The notes below the pieces were generated by a model, which made no database searches, had not been told where the DNA came from, and saw nothing but the letters and a program-made list of their open reading frames with translations. Of a stretch of DNA of 64,000 nt, positions 11,349-23,606 are shown one piece after another. Every line of letters starts with the position of its first letter. Position 1 is the first letter of the stretch. The position numbers and the translations under genes were made by a program. The DNA comes from Mesodorylaimus sp. YZB2_4 (taxonomy: Eukaryota > Nematoda > Enoplea > Dorylaimida > Dorylaimidae), in contig JASANH010000517.1 in NCBI GenBank assembly GCA_030248295.1, forward strand, positions 248,001-312,000, read 5' to 3'.

Positions 11349-14300
11349 ATGGCTGATTCGACGAGAGTGGTGTTTGCATTGAGCATCATCCTTCATTGCA
11401 TAAATATGGGTAAGATGGGAAACTAATTTATATTTTCCAGTAAGATAAGTATTTAGAAATACATGTGTCAAAATTCACCCCTGAGTGGGAATTACATACA
11501 CCTGCACTCTTGGCTTCTGGAAAATTTTTTTAACCATGGCGAATAGCTCCCTGCCCTTTTTTGGTCATTGGGCAAATTTTGAGCGCGCGATGTTCTCTCT
11601 TTTCTGACACAGCTATAAGGATGCAACATTGCAAGTTATCAAGTCGAAATACGGTCTGGCAGGAGCATACATGGCCCATGTACCTTATGTTATAACAATA
11701 TGCTTCACGGATATGCCGTATCCTCGTTGAAACCTTCTGTCGTGACCGAAAAGCCACAGTATTGAATTATTTCCTCTCAATAAGCTCTACTTTTGTGCCG
11801 CAATCTTTTTTCTTGGCAGTTAATCCTATACCGAATTTGGATTACAAGCGATTACGAGACGCACCATTTTCTAAACGATATTTGGATGAGCCCATAACGA
11901 AACGTAAGTTTTGTGAAACCACTCTCAGCGTGGGTGGGTATCGATCAGAGCAATTGGATGACGGTAATGTTTGATCAAGAGATCAGAAAATCGATCAGTT
12001 CAATCGATAGAGTTTACGATCCGACTAAATGCAAAAAATATTGATTAATTTGAGTAGTCTACCTGATTAGCTGAAAAATCTTTGCTTTGGGACCTGATGT
12101 CGGCTTTGTTGCCTCATACAGTAATTAGTATTATTCTGGCCCTGTCACGGGTATGGAAGTACAAATCATGCCCCAAGTCGAAGGGAGCGCGCTTATTCGT
12201 TGGTCAATCACCTAGCCAGAATAACTGGTCGATGGCTGATCGATTGACTGAGCGAAAAATCGATTGCTTTTTGTGCCTTTTCGATGATATACAATACTAA
12301 ACTGTTGACCTTTACTCCATAACTTTGCGTGATTGCAGATCAGGTTTACCGTCATTATCGATTGCCCTGATTATCTGTGCCCACTCTTTCGCTACACAGC
12401 ATTGGCTGACATGCTGTATTTGCTTTTATGCCAGAACTTCTTGGCGGCGTGGATATCCTGCCATACACGGGCAGTGGTGGCGAATCTATCAGCGACTCCA
12501 AGGAGCTGAATTGCGATTTCAGTGGGCAGTGCTGTTGGACAAATGTTGCTTCGCCGACTGACCAATTGGACTGGGGCGTCGCACAATCGGATCCGGATCC
12601 AAGCAAAGCCGAAAACATCCTGACTGGCGAGCCACCCAGAGCCCCATACTTGATCACGGCATCTACGACCACTTCGTCATTGAGCTATGCTGATCTGTTT
12701 AGTTGCTCGATACAATGCCAAACTGGACCAGGCGTCCTTACTTTCAAGTGAGTATGCACTGCCTTGCCGCTTGGAACGTACAGGCATGTCACTGGCTAGA
12801 ATGGGGTACTGGTAGGAATGTACTGAAATGAAGCCACAATACAGACAAATGATCCAAATAGACCTATACCCTCTGTTTTTCAGGCACTGGAGCAGCCCAG
12901 GTGTGAAATTCGACGTGTGTACAGTGAAGACTGGTCAGTCTCAATTCAGCAACTGTCAGCCCGTGGACCCTGGCACGAATGATGCTAGTGTGCAGATTCC
13001 CGAATCGCCAGACCCGTTCCAGGTAATTTATGTTTGATCGCGCTTCAAACTTGAAAGAGTAGAAAACATGATCAGGCTTGATGTTTGAATAGAAACCGCG
13101 AAAAAACCAGAACCGACTTTTAGATAGTGATAGTGTCATCAGAATTCACGAAAAAACCAGGTGGTGTGGCTATGATCAAGGACATTGCGTACGATGGGCC
13201 TGTTTGCGGACAGTCCCCACCAGCAGTCACAACCCCAGCAACTGCACCTGTACCCGCAGGACCTGGATGCGCTTTGTGCAACTTTGGTAAGCACTTCAAT
13301 CTGGATGTGCAAGTGCCCACAATCACTGCTTTTGGTTTTTACAAACCAGCTTCTTGCATTGCTTTCTTTTTTAATCTAAAATTTTTTGGCATCTTTTTAA
13401 AAGGTTTTTGTTTCTTACAAATTTGAAATCACCACACAATACTTTTGAAAAACCACCTTCGGAAACTTGTTGCTTCGCTCCATCTTTCCTGGCATGCCGC
13501 TGATATGGGTTTTTTTAACAGAAAACGGTGACATTTGTCAACTGACCAACGCCGATGTCTCCTCAACGCAATGGCAAGCACGTAGTGGCAAAACGGCAAA
13601 TTGGGCAGCTGGTGTGTTGCCGCTGCCTCCAGGTGAGATGGGCGTCAAGCATGAACGTCTTTCTGACTCTACAGAGCTCATGCAGTAATCCAGTTGGGAA
13701 GCGCGCTCAGCAGCACTTGTGCTTAAGTCTTATCAGCTTGTATCACCTTATCATACTTTATTGCTCACTACCAAATTATCCCTTATCGTAGTATCACACT
13801 GTCACATCACCCCTTGTGTTATCACCACCCACCATATAATCCCCTTGTAATATCGCCTTATCAATCTCACTCCTCTTACCGCATCAATTCCGTTTATCAC
13901 ATACCTGAAAGCCACCATTCAGCGTAGTCGGCGCAGTAACTTTGCCACTCTGTTTTTTGGCATGTTCGAGTGGCTCTAATATTATTAGATACTTCGAATA
14001 TGGTCAAATTTTTGCATCCTGTCTTCTCGGCGGCTGACCTCCAAGATGACTCTTCCATTTCAATCATCTTAGCTTCGCACATGCAGACAGCTTTTTGGAC
14101 TTCCGTATGGACCGATTCGCATTCTGGACCCAAATGCGACAAGCATGTTTTAATATTACTGCACATGTCTTGAAACGGTTTCACGATGTAATCCTTCGTG
14201 TCATTGATACACTTTCTCGTGGATATACCTTGGGATGACGACTCACATTCAACTGAATGGGACAGCAAAGTTACGTCGTTTATCATCCTAAAAATTAAAA

Positions 14301-17046
14301 AAATATTTTTTGAATATTATGTTTTCCTACTTTACATCCAAATAGACACGGTTACATTTTCCTTTAAATAATAGCAAAAAAATTTAAAATTGATGTGGTA
14401 CAAGTCATGCTGATACCGAAACGAAACCTGCATGCATATAGCATGCATTTACCTTTGGGGCTACACTGTTTTTGAGAAGCCAATGAAAGAAGGTATCAAT
14501 ACTATAAATGCGATGTTTCCCCTTTTTTTTAATTCAAGCATTTTTAAATTTTTTAAAGATCAGATCTCTGAATTACTCTGATTGATCACACCAGTTTAGA
14601 GATCGATTCTATGGAAAAATAAAGTCGGGTAATTATAGGTTTTAGTTTAATAGTTACTACTATTCTTAACCTGCAGCCTGGAATTGCACATACCATACTA
14701 TAGATACCACATACAGTATGTGGTGGCATGCAAGCGAGGCTGCTGCGGGCACAGCCCATTTAGGCCCTCCTACTTTTGCAGTGTCTTCTCAAAAGTCACC
14801 CTTACCCTTTATGATCGAGTAAATAAAATTTAGAATTGGAAATCTGTCCGATGTTCACAAGGTCACTGAATATGTTGCCCACTGACATGAACTGTTCCTT
14901 GGTCAACTTGAATGCACCCATCAGCACTGGTGTCAGGCACCCTTCAAGGCTTGGATAGGCCAAGTTAAACATAGTGTCCAAACACGAGCTTGAATCGACT
15001 GGTGGCGGGCGGACAGTGCACTTGTTCCTGCAAAAATCCTGCTCATGAAATAGGTTCCCAAATTATGCTTGACTTACTTTGAAAAGCAATCAGACATATT
15101 TTGACGAGCTGCATATCTATCGAAATCGCGGCCCACTCTATGCATGCAATTCATGGTTTTGGAGATCGAACTAGAGCATGCCTTGAGTAGTTCGACATTT
15201 TGGCAGTGGGAGAAGAAGGGAAGGCAAAGGAGAATCAAAAATGAAACGGGAGAATCCATTTGATGCATTGAATCCGGGCAAGTTGTCTCTAGGGTCTGAG
15301 AAGAGCAGGAAATGGTGTCGACAGGTCGAAATCCGTGCTTATAAGCTTGGTGTGTCCCTCTGATATCACAATACTGCATTGTCTTGTCAGTGTGCATATA
15401 ACCCCATTGTTATATGATTGTCCTGCCCAGGTGCTGTTTATGATGCATAATAGTACCTGTTGACTCACTTAATCCACGCCCAGAACATGAAGAATGGAAC
15501 AACAGTAACAAAAGAAGCAGAGCTTTTAAAAAATGTGCGATTTTGTGATGGAACTGGTTGTTTCCAAAAATAATGTGGTTTATGGATATAAAGCCTTTGG
15601 AATAATTGATGCACCGAGTTCGTTTTAAATGTTAGGCTTGGTATAAAACTAGATTGTGATCAATGGCTTCCGCCTCACACTGCAATTGATTTGGCTAAAC
15701 GTCATGAGGAAATAATAGGGGACAATAACAGGGGGACAAAGGTTATGCAATAAGTGTGACATCTGGATAATTACCCTTTTGAAAATCATATGCTAAAATG
15801 AATATGAATGTGGGAATAAGCAGATCAAGTCACATGGCACGCGAATACGGTAGACACACAGGACACAGTATGCGCCTTCTATGTGACGGCACAGTGGATT
15901 ACTGTATGCAGTCAGCAAACCCCTAGGTCAGACCTGCAGTCAATCCTGTGGGGTGACAAGCGAGGATTGTTAACATATAATATACGGGACATATAATAAA
16001 ATGATGGAAAGTGATGTTTTTCAGGAAGTGGTCAAAGATATGCTGGTGCTGAATTGAATCCTAAACAAAAAGCCGTTATGCAAACCTCGCAGTTGAATGT
16101 AGCCGAAGATTCAGAATTTAAGTTCAAGTATTTCGAGTCGGCCTATGGAGTCACGTTGAAAACGTGCATCGATAGCCCCGATAATTGCCCGTTTTCCACT
16201 CCGTCCGATGTATCGCCTGGTGATCGCCAATGGAAAGATGGCGTTATGCCTGTTCCGAAAGGACAACATGTTGTGAGTGCAGTGTTCGAAGGGGTTTGGG
16301 ATTGCAATTTAGACTCCCTGGCAGTGGCTATTATAGCTTCCCAGAGGATACGGGTATAATATATGAGCTGAGATGAAACCTTTGCTGCACCAGGAACTGA
16401 AAAGACGAATGATACTGGAGAGGTACCGGTATGATCAGGTGTATGTGCATATAATCTCATTCATATTATGCCAGCAAAAGACCACATCTCAGGCTCTACA
16501 ATTCTCTGCTACATATTAGGTGTCCTGCAACAGGAAAAGACAAGGGGGCAACGTGCTCGACTCGCCGCTAGGTATGTCGTTCCTTGACATGTTTCCCCTT
16601 ACCATCAAGCGTTTGGTGAAATCGGAGCAGGACCATTCCAAAGACGTGGATTTGATGGCCCAGTTTGCCAGGACTCCTCTGCCACATTTCGCTGCACAGT
16701 ATCCTCGAAGCGATAAATCAAACATGACATTGTCACGTGCTGCACACCCGCCAGAAAGCTTTCGAAGAGAATTTCAGGCGGGAAACACATTTAAATGAAC
16801 CAGATATACCTCGACTTTAATACATTTCGTGATGTTTAGCATTGTTTCTGATTAGCTGATCCTAAAGATAGCAGTAAGACGTTAGCTTGAGACGAAGTTA
16901 TTGCGTTTTACCACCGCCAATTAGGAATCTAATGGTGACTGTTTCAGATTTACATAATTGGAGACAACGATAATGGGGAATATGCGGCTGTTGGTGTGGA
17001 CGACTTGCAGTTGACCAGGCCCAGTGGAGAACCTGCGTCATGCTAA
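11349..17046 (+). CDS. Gene A: secreted protein with propeptide-like exon and two MAM-like domains
   Basis: Eight exons join in phase to 405 codons plus stop: 11349-11409, 11820-11903, 12435-12747, 12884-13022, 13124-13286, 13522-13632, 16025-16272, 16948-17046. Residues 1-20 are a signal peptide. Exon 2 (28 codons, phase 1-1, so optional without changing frame) has dibasic KR sites. The first MAM-like domain starts at residue 74 (NCDFSGQCCW) and ends near Cys227 (AYDGPVC). A linker rich in Pro, Ala and Thr follows. The second domain starts near Cys251 (LCNFENGDIC) and ends in AAVGVDDLQL. Gene B has the same plan; its two exons 7111-7281 and 6681-6792 correspond to the single 12435-12747 exon here, an intron difference. 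Intron 6 (2.4 kb) contains cysteine-rich gene copy 1 on the other strand. Extracellular location is predicted; function unknown. MAM membership is moderately sure. Confidence 0.83.
13897..15259 (-). CDS. Cysteine-rich secreted protein, copy 1, nested antisense in gene A intron 6
   Basis: Three exons, 15078-15259, 14806-15027 and 13897-14287, join in phase to 264 codons plus stop. The start at 15259 is chosen because the same MDS... signal peptide opens copies 2 and 3. After a roughly 20-residue signal peptide ending in SHCQ there are 16 cysteines (3, 3 and 10 per exon), all conserved in the other copies, which suggests eight disulfides. One N-x-S sequon (NMS) near the end of exon 1 is conserved. 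I do not recognise the family; nematode-type cysteine-rich domains such as DUF19 are a possible distant comparison but spacing was not matched. Intron 1 is only 50 bases here, against 901 and 1228 in the copies, so this looks like the form closest to the original. Lying wholly inside an intron on the opposite strand, it must have its own promoter. Confidence 0.85.
15338..15343 (-). promoter_or_regulatory. TATA box of cysteine-rich gene copy 1
   Basis: TATAAG reads on the minus strand about 80 bases before the start codon. The same motif, followed by GCACGG, stands at the equivalent place in copies 2 and 3 (21676-21681, 30860-30865). Confidence 0.55.
16276..16305 (+). repeat. 30-base exact repeat shared by gene A intron 7 and its 3' flank
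   Basis: The 30 bases starting AGTGCAGTGTTCGAAGG at 16276 recur without mismatch at 17078-17107, about 30 bases after the stop codon of gene A, with weaker similarity for another 12 bases. The first copy begins inside the donor of exon 7 (GTGAGTGCAG). Confidence 0.85.
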
Positions 17047-19387
17047 TTGCTGATTGCCTGCTGATTGCCTGCTGCTAAGTGCAGTGTTCGAAGGGGTTTG
17101 GGATTGCGATCTAGGCTCTTTTGTCAATTTCTTATTTTGTGTGCTACATCTCCTCCAATGGTGTACAAACGGCAAAGATGAATTATAAACAATAAACACT
17201 CCATATACAACTGGCGGTACACACGTTACTTTCTTCGGCAAAAATTCTCTCGCCGGTCCTCACCTTTCTGTTTGTAAAAAGCGGGGAGACCCCAGGAAAC
17301 ACACAGGGACTTCCGACAGCCATCAAGTACCCGTTCCCAGTTCTGTAATTTAAAATATAACGTACGACTGCTCAAAGATTTCAACTGTTCTTTCTCTTTT
17401 CGGTTTCCTAGTGACATGAGATGCTACCTGACTGAGTTTTGCAGACAAAAATGTCCGCTCAGGGTGCTTTTCGTGAAATAGCTGAAAGAAACATTCAGTC
17501 TGGGCACCGCCAACCAAATTACCAGTCGTGCGCTGAATCAAGAGCGTTTACTCGGTTGCAGGTCAGTGGGTTTGGAGTAGTTACTGGGGCCGCTTTCGTT
17601 TTTCACCATCCTGGGCTTTTCAGATAAAGAGACCCGCATAACGTCTCGTTGCAATTAGCTGTTGCCTGTAAGCAGTCGAGGCATTGCAAATCTTGTACCA
17701 CGTCAGGCGTCTACTGTCTACTTTTCGAAGCAGACTAGATATCTGTGCTGTAGGCACTTTACCGTACGCTGTCCTTCCCTAAATCGTGTACCCACAAACC
17801 TTGTCTATTGTACTGTAGCCGGAAGGAGAAAACTTGCACCGCATTCCACTGGAAGCCAGACAATTAGAGAGTATCAAGCGCGAATATCTGGTGTCAAGAA
17901 AACGGCGGCATACAGATCCTCAGATTAATACTTGGAACAATCAAGCACATTAAACGGGTACCCGTACAGTATTTGGGCGATTGTCCCCGAGCCAGAGCAT
18001 TTTTGGTTGATGGGAGGGAGTTGTTTCGTGACCTTCATCGTATATAAACTGCCTTTTCAAGACGCTGCTATTGTTCTTCTCATACCTGTCAGTACTGTGC
18101 CTGGGGTTTGGAATTACTAGTCAAAGCATAGCGGAGCGCCAGCGTTTGCATCCTCCAGTCACTCTCACTTCGACAGAGGGGCACTGTTGCAGGCATCTTA
18201 CAGCTTAGAAAGCCTGTCTGCCTGGTCTGCTCCTTACTGCAGTTCTGTCTTGTATAGGGTGGAAGTGTCTTCTCTTTTTTCGTCGTGTGTAAGTAAATCA
18301 GAATTATAACATGATTCCGAACATATTGTTTCCCACTTTATCAAGGCAAGACTAAAGTACATACAGTCCAATATCTGTCCTTATGTCAACTACTTTTGCT
18401 GACATGATTTGTTCTTTCAGTTGAAATAATCTGGTTTCTCTGTCGACAATTTTAAAGTCTAGTTTGTTGGCTTACTCTTGCTTAAAGTAGGAGCCTCACA
18501 AAATTACTTAGCGGACAATGGCCCGTGATTCCATGAAACAGGTACCCTGGTGCTGGTATGTCCCCCCCCCCCACTAGGGGACCGAACGACGAAAGACGAA
18601 AGAACCTACCGACAGGAGGTGAAGCAGGACCTACCTGCAGCCAGACCCCTAGGTACATCATTGCCAGTTGGCCGGCGAGACCAGCGGCCAGAAGGAGAGA
18701 AAGTGGGAGCAAGTCGAGGCATTGGCTGCGTGCATGACAGGCAGGAACCCGGGGCCAGTTTAACCTAGGACATGTCGTAAAGTTAGGACAATCGAACCAC
18801 AATGATGTAGGATGGGACTTACGGTGGCCTAATAATTAGAGCGTGTCCTAGGTGACTGTGAAATTGGCCCCTGGTTCTTAAGCCCAATCGCCTCTGCAAC
18901 ACTCGTGTCTGGCGGGCCTTGACGAGTTGGAGAGAATGATCGATACTCTTCCCTGGCTTGGAGACGTCAACCCCTCGGTTAGTGTTTCAGCCATGGGTTG
19001 GTATAGGTAAGACTTGCCTGCTTCAATCAGAGGCGATGTGTCCCCTACATATTCTCTAATTGGATGCACCTGATGTCAGTCAGGCTTATAGGGCAAAAGT
19101 AGAATTCGGGGAAATGGCATAATGTACACAAAACTGGTCTGCTGTCCATGCCGCTTATTGAAGAGTGCCAAGCATAAATCGTGCCTGTCTGACTTCCTGC
19201 AATTACAGTAGTGCCCGTTACTTACGCAGAAAGCGAGCTCACGATCAGTAGCGGGCCTGCTAACATCACTTATCATGCAGTACTGTATTATCCACTATCA
19301 AATTATCCCTTAGCACAGTATCACACTGTCTTATCACCTCCGTGTCGCATTACTCTTGATATTCGCGTCACCAGAGGCATGCGCTCA
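17047..19387. other. Repeat-bearing spacer between gene A and copy 2
   Basis: About 17430-17860 is clearly similar to 23660-24060 (shared GTCCGCTCAGG, GCTGTCCTTCCCTAAA-like and CTTGTCTATTGTA blocks), so it is a duplicated or dispersed segment. An 11-C run lies at 18562-18572 and a family S3 repeat at about 18895-19075. No exon is supported. Confidence 0.5.
18895..19075 (+). repeat. Dispersed repeat, family S3
   Basis: It shares GAGACGTCAACC, the following GTTTCTGCCGTAGG-like block and AAGACTTGCCTGC with 27225-27375, and is inversely similar to 59535-59632. It is short and without coding capacity; probably SINE-derived. Confidence 0.65.
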
Positions 19388-21607
19388 TCAGTAGCCTCTC
19401 GACCACCATGTATTATAGTCGACGCAGTACATTTGCCAAACTCTATCAGGGCATGCTTGAGTGGCTAGGAAATTAGCGCCAAAATCAGCCGCGGTCGCAT
19501 GCTTGCATCCGGTCTCATTGACGGCCGATATCCAAGACGACTCTTCCTTTGTACTGATCTTGGATTCGCACATGCAGACAGATTTTTGGACCTCCATATA
19601 TGCCGATTGGCACGTGGAATTTAAATGCGACAAGCATGTTTGAATATTGTCGCACATGCCTTGAAAGGGGTTCAAGGCGTAACCCCTCGCGTTATTGCTG
19701 CATGTGATCACGGACGAGACTTGAGTTGATGAGTTACAGTATATTTGCGCGCTCAGCGACAACGGAAAGATGTCGTTTACCATCCTGAAAAGACGACCTC
19801 GCACGATGGTTTCCGATATCCAAAAAGAAACGAAAAATTAAACAGATCTGAGCGGCTTATTTCAGCATGCTTTTCTACCCAACATCTAAACAAGCAATCG
19901 TAACTGGGCTAGAAAGAGTGGAAAAATTTTTAGAATTGATGTCATCATGGGCATATTGGGATCAAAAACTACAGAATTGATATTTTTGGGCATTTTAATG
20001 CCTGGCCTCACGAGATTTCTGGGAGGGGAAATGAAAAAGTGGTTATTTTTAATTCAATATAACCCTTTTTAGTTGCTCCCCACAAATTCTTATTATTGAT
20101 ACGCAATTTTGGAAGCTAACTTTTTCGTGCTGCTATGGAAATCCCAATCAGGACAGTACTGTATATTTTTGAAGAATCTGGCATACACTGTGGCTGCAAT
20201 CTGGCGGTAATTCTGCACTTTGACTCCGCAGCCGAGTTGCCCCGAAGAGACCACCTCACGCCCATCTTAGACCTGCATTTGAAGCCATTTTAGAAATCTT
20301 ACCCTTTATAGTCGAGTAAATAAAACTTAGAATTGGGAATCTGTCCGATGTTCACAAGGTCACTGAATATGTTGCCCACTGACATGAATTGTTCCTTGGT
20401 CAACTTGAATGTGGCCATCAGCACTGGTGTCAGGCACCGTTCAAGGCTTGGATAGACCACATCGAATAAGCTGTCCAAACACGAGCGTGAATCGGAAGGC
20501 TGCGGTGGGACGGTGCACTTGCTCCTACAAAATTTCGTGGCCATTTAACAGGTTAGAAAATTATGCTTGAGCGTTTTATGTTTCATCCAAATCCCGGTCG
20601 TTCCAGGATCGAGAAGGCTTGGGCCTTTCCTGCGGCTGGGGCTTGTTGGTTGACCCGTGGATGCCATCGATTAGGGTCCATCAGGGATACATGCTGGCCA
20701 AGAGCACGTGATAGTCGCAGCTCCGTGATGTCGGCAGTTATCCTCCAGGATAACCATATCTAGTCCGTGCACCATGATGGGGCGTGGATTCGAGCGCTTC
20801 CCGCCCCAGGCCTCTCCTTGTTTATCGACCCCCAAAGGGATAAAGGGTGAGTCACCCACCTCCAGGCGTGCAAGGTGCAGAGAGAACTTTACTGCCTGAG
20901 TTCAATCCCGGCATGCTTCCAGCTCTGTCAAGCAAACTGTGACAGATGCCTGTAATTGCTTCATCGCCAAGAAGTTTTTTAATTTTTAGGGGTTTTCGCC
21001 CGTTTTCGCTTATACTCAGCCAGAGCAGTCAAACCGTCTACGCAATTCTGCGCTGGAACCAGCACGCACAGTGTAATACGACTGGGTCCGTATTACTGGA
21101 GGGAGAACCGAGGAGCTTTCCCACCACGCAAAAACCCCGGGCCCACCCCCCAAAACCCCCCCCCCACACAGCACCTCCTCCACACGAGGGCACCCTGGAC
21201 ACTGGACGATGGCGGACGGGCTGCCCTGTCGGTGTTCGACAGCTGCGATTGTCGACTCCTTTGCTTCCGTCTCTCCACTCGAAGCACCTACCTCGATGGT
21301 ACTGGGTCAGCGAGGGTTTATGGCCCTCAAACCGACCTTCGTCGCCCAGGCCACTCCCTACCTTGCGACGAGTGGACGAACAGCAGCCGCTGCATTGACC
21401 GCTTCTGCTAAGTGTGCTTACTTACTTTGCAAAGCAGTCTGATAGATTTTGACGAGCATTGTATCTATCGAAATCACGGCCCACGGTATGCATGCAATTC
21501 ATGGTTTTGGAGATCGAGCCAGAGCATGCCTTGAGTAATTCGACATTTTGGCAGTTGGAGAAGAAGGGAAGGCAAATGAGAACCAAAAATGGTACGAGAG
21601 AATCCAT
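19388..21607 (-). CDS. Cysteine-rich secreted protein, copy 2
   Basis: Three exons, 21426-21607, 20303-20524 and 19388-19784, join in phase to 266 codons plus stop. Signal peptide, 16 cysteines and splice phases are as in copy 1. Sequons at NLS (exon 1), NSS and NET (exon 3) suggest glycosylation. Exon 2 is almost identical to that of copy 3 and very close to copy 1 in its second half, while exon 3 has diverged strongly, a mosaic pattern. Intron 1 holds two SINEs (about 20670-20965 and 20975-21410) also present in copy 3. The flanks at 19.27-19.39 and 21.7-22.1 kb match those of copy 1, so the whole unit was duplicated, but no gene A exon is seen beside this copy. Family and function unknown. 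Confidence 0.85.
20670..21410. repeat. SINE pair (S2 plus strand, S1 minus strand) in intron 1 of copy 2
   Basis: S2, about 20670-20965, is marked by GATTCGAGCGC, GTTTATCGACCCCC and CCAGCTCTGTCAAGCAAACT; it recurs at about 29870-30140 and, inverted, at 41130-41400. S1 follows in minus orientation, starting with its TTTTTTAATTTTT tail. The same pair in the same order fills intron 1 of copy 3. Confidence 0.7.
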
Positions 21608-21675
21608 TTGATGCAGTGAATCCAGGCAAGTTGTCTGTGAAGAACAGGAATGGTGTCGATTGGTGGAAAGCCGTG

Positions 21676-21681
21676 CTTATA
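21676..21681 (-). promoter_or_regulatory. TATA box of cysteine-rich gene copy 2
   Basis: TATAAG on the minus strand about 70 bases before the start at 21607, in a block conserved between copies. A reverse-strand GATA motif (TTATCT, 21745-21750) lies about 65 bases further upstream. Confidence 0.55.
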
Positions 21682-22440
21682 AGGTGTGTTTCCCTCTGAC
21701 ATCACAATACTACATTGTCTTGTCATTGTGGATGTAACCCCTCGTTATCTGATTGTCCTGCCCAGGTGCTGTTTATGAGCCATTTAAGTACCTGTTGACT
21801 CGATAAATCTACGCCCAGAATATGAACAATGGAACAACAGTGACAATAGAAGCAGAGCTTTTAAAAAATGTTCGATTTTGTGATGTAATTGGTTGTTTTC
21901 GAGAAAAATGCGGTTTTTGGATATAAAACGTTTGGAATAACTGATGCACCGAGTTTGATTTAAATGTTAGGTCGGATATAAAACTAGATTCTAATCATTA
22001 GCTTTCATCTCACGTTTCAGTAGCCTCAGGTGAACGTCATGAGAAAATAATAACAAGAAGGGGACAAAGGTTACGTTGTAAGTGTTATATCTGGATATAA
22101 AACCTAAACTCGAAAATATTTCGTTCAGAGTTGAGCGTCCCCTCTCGCTGCAAGGGCAGTTGGCCATGACGTAAAAGAGGGCCCGTGAGAACGACCCAGT
22201 ATAGCTCTCAGTTCAGCTCTCAGTGGAGAGTTTGTTTTGAAACCACGAGGTACGCGGTTACACTCCATCACGAAATTGAATTTTTGCTTTGTTTTTTTTC
22301 GCGCGGCAGAGGCACGTTACTGTGAACAAAGAATATGAGGGTGATCTTGGATTGTGTTTCCAAGTAGGGGATAAGCTATCGGATATAATAGGCGCATAAA
22401 AGAAGTACCGGTAATGTTTTTTTCCTGGTGTCTATATATA

Positions 22441-22718
22441 CGGAGGGAGTTCAAAAAGTTCGTACCCTGAGTACCTTCCGCATGAGCTGCAGCAGTGAAA
22501 TTTTTAATTTACACAGTAGTAGTGTGCACACAGTGTACAGTACACAGTGTACACAGACAGTGAGTAATCCTTCTTTTTAACCGATATTCACGCGTTGCAC
22601 GAAACTGTAAACAAGTGCATTGGTCTCAGGAGATGTTATGTCGTAAAAGAATAATTAAGGATTTGTATAGCTTCAATTAAAATGTGGTTAGGCTACGAAC
22701 TTTTTGAGCTCCCCTCGT
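22441..22718. mobile_element. Non-autonomous mariner-like element (MITE)
   Basis: Inverted ends: left CGGAGGGAGTTCAAAAAGTT, right (reverse strand) CGAGGGGAGCTCAAAAAGTT, both followed by CGTA. The ends resemble those of the mariner at 36817-38102 (CGAGGGG...CAATAAGTTC). Length about 278 bp, no transposase. The left flank ends in TATATA; the right TA is not preserved. Confidence 0.7.
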
Positions 22719-22931
22719 TTCTAAATATTTTTTAAAAAAGTGCGATCCTGTTAGGCGGACCGTGCGAATAATCTCAGGCGCGCGGCTGCAAGCTCCGTTT
22801 GAGGCTTATGCTTTTCAGAGGTTTTTATGTATAATAGTCAGTCACCTCATTTCTCGGTTGATCTATGCATGGGCACGCAGTGTTTTGGTCGAAACTAGTT
22901 TGTAACAAAAACGAAAAACGGTCTTATTATT

Positions 22932-23606
22932 TCCAAAAAAGTCTGTTATGACAGGCTCAAAACTTTTAGACCAGCCAATGCACAGAGTGGATAACCAGGG
23001 CTTAGGATGGCTGGTCTACTCGGCCGCACGATGACAAGGTCCTCTCGCTGCTTAATGCACACAGTGTGTAATCACTAACACACAGATGCTTGTCGATGTC
23101 AGCACCAAAGCCACATAGTCTGTGTGCTGCTGCTGTTTGGACAGGCTCCCCAAAGGATACCAACTGTTTCACACGATGGCAACCTAAATATGCTAAAGCT
23201 CTAGCGCTGCGAGTAACGTGGTACAGCTTATGGGCAGATCCCAAGCCTTGAGTAACACTCGCAACAGTCTTTCCCCTTTCCAAGTGTATGTTCATTGTCA
23301 TGTTTCACTACATCAGAAATGATTTGCGTAGCCGGGGGTTGAACGCTCGCTAGTAGTGCGCATTCAACCCGAGAGGCCGGCACTTCGAGCCCACTATGTA
23401 GACCACGAACTGGATCTCTCAATGACCCTCACGATTAGTCGTTGTGCTTATATTTATGCAGAAATAGCAGCTTGAGCACGTTTCCTAATTAGCCGCTGTT
23501 GCGATTTGCAGTGGCCGAGTAGACCAGCCATCCTAAGCCCTGGTTATCCACTCTGTGCATTGGCTGGTCTAAAAGTTTTGAGTCTGTCATTACAGACTTT
23601 TTTGGA
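22932..23606. mobile_element. Foldback element with 94-bp inverted arms
   Basis: Arms 22932-23025 and 23513-23606 are inverse complements with only a few mismatches, opening TCCAAAAAAGTCTGT and closing CTGGTCTACTCGGCC. The roughly 490-base interior has no convincing coding frame. No clear target-site duplication was found. Confidence 0.85.
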
